Positions 13,853-14,356 of a stretch of 14,356 bases of DNA are shown here, piece by piece (the first letter of the stretch is position 1; every line of letters begins with the position of its first letter). Source of the DNA: Hydrogenophaga sp. (GTDB lineage: Bacteria > Pseudomonadota > Gammaproteobacteria > Burkholderiales > Burkholderiaceae_C); NCBI GenBank assembly GCA_021154985.1, contig JAJNQE010000173.1, forward strand, positions 1-14,356, given 5' to 3'. The notes under the pieces are model-generated. The model worked only from the letters and a program-made list of their open reading frames with translations, had not been told where the DNA came from and ran no database searches. Position numbers and translations under genes: made by a program.

Positions 13853-14356
13853 ATGTCCGAACGTGTCATTCCCCTGATCGATCAACGCCTCGTCAACACG
13901 GTGGCGCGCATTCCCGCCACCCCCGTGGCGCCCACCGGCCTGCTCGGTGATGCGCTGGGCCGACCGCTGCGCGACCTGCGCATCAGCGTGACCGACCGTT
14001 GCAATTTCCGCTGCAGCTACTGCATGCCCAAGGAAATCTTCGACAAGGACTACGCCTACCTGCCGCACAGCTCGTTGCTGTCGTTCGAAGAAATCACGCG
14101 CGTGGCCAGGCAGTTCGTGGCGCACGGGGTGCAGAAGATCCGCCTCACCGGCGGTGAGCCGCTGCTGCGCAAGAACCTCGAAATCCTGATCGAACAGCTC
14201 GCGGCGTTGCGCACCACCGAGGGCCAGCCGCTGGACATCACGCTCACCACCAACGGCTCACTGCTCAAACGCAAGGCCGCTGCGCTGAAGGCCGCTGGCC
14301 TGCAGCGCGTCACGGTGAGCCTGGACGGCCTGGACGACACCATCTTCCGCGCCATG
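13853..14356 (+). CDS. moaA: GTP 3',8-cyclase, molybdenum cofactor synthesis (5' part, cut by window edge)
   Basis: Radical-SAM enzyme that with MoaC converts GTP to cyclic pyranopterin monophosphate, the first step of molybdenum cofactor synthesis. 168 codons are visible of a usual 330-380. The N-terminal radical-SAM cluster motif CNFRCSYC gives Cys50, Cys54 and Cys57 as 4Fe-4S ligands; LTGGEPLLR (98-106) is the SAM-binding GGEP motif, and TTNGSLL and VSLDGLDD follow in the expected order. The N-terminal extension of about 40 residues before RDLRISVTDRC is somewhat long, and translation could in principle begin later, but no better start is seen. It lies 48 bases after the PF10118 gene, on the same strand. 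Confidence 0.95.
   Translation, partial: MSERVIPLIDQRLVNTVARIPATPVAPTGLLGDALGRPLRDLRISVTDRCNFRCSYCMPKEIFDKDYAYLPHSSLLSFEEITRVARQFVAHGVQKIRLTGGEPLLRKNLEILIEQLAALRTTEGQPLDITLTTNGSLLKRKAAALKAAGLQRVTVSLDGLDDTIFRAM

Overview
The window is a GC-rich, gene-dense stretch of bacterial chromosome made of housekeeping genes. The proteins and the order ilvB-ilvH-ilvC with a divergent RDD gene look like a betaproteobacterium of the Burkholderiales, most likely Comamonadaceae (Hydrogenophaga/Acidovorax-like). This placement rests on recognition of protein and gene order, not on a search. No mobile element, CRISPR array, tRNA or rRNA is visible. Both ends cut genes: ilvC at the left and moaA at the right.

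Layout. (1) 1-2967, minus strand: branched-chain amino acid operon ilvB (acetolactate synthase large subunit), ilvH (regulatory subunit) and ilvC (5' part only), transcribed leftward from a region shared with (2). (2) 3247-4838, plus strand: RDD membrane protein, diacylglycerol kinase dgkA and a LOG-type nucleotide phosphoribohydrolase, closely packed. (3) 4848-8023: nitrogen-linked genes, with PII protein (glnB-like, minus), a class 3 (Rhizobium-type) L-asparaginase (plus) and glutamine-dependent NAD synthetase nadE (minus). (4) 8080-10039, plus strand: FemAB-like acyltransferase, a small one-helix membrane protein of unknown function, and a bactofilin whose start overlaps the previous stop. 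This is a probable cell-envelope or cytoskeleton operon. (5) 10049-12978: soluble inorganic pyrophosphatase ppa (minus) and membrane proton-pumping pyrophosphatase hppA (plus), back to back across a 305-base spacer. (6) 12983-14356, plus strand: a PF10118 predicted metal-dependent hydrolase four bases behind hppA, then moaA of molybdenum cofactor synthesis.

Themes. The two pyrophosphatases share one control region and remove the same substrate by different routes, one releasing heat and one storing a proton gradient. PII, asparaginase and glutamine-dependent NadE form a nitrogen-status neighbourhood. All three convergent gene pairs are separated by exactly 9 bases, leaving no room for dedicated terminators. 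The structured leader of hppA and the acyltransferase / membrane protein / bactofilin operon are the least ordinary parts. I see no clear previously unknown multi-gene system.
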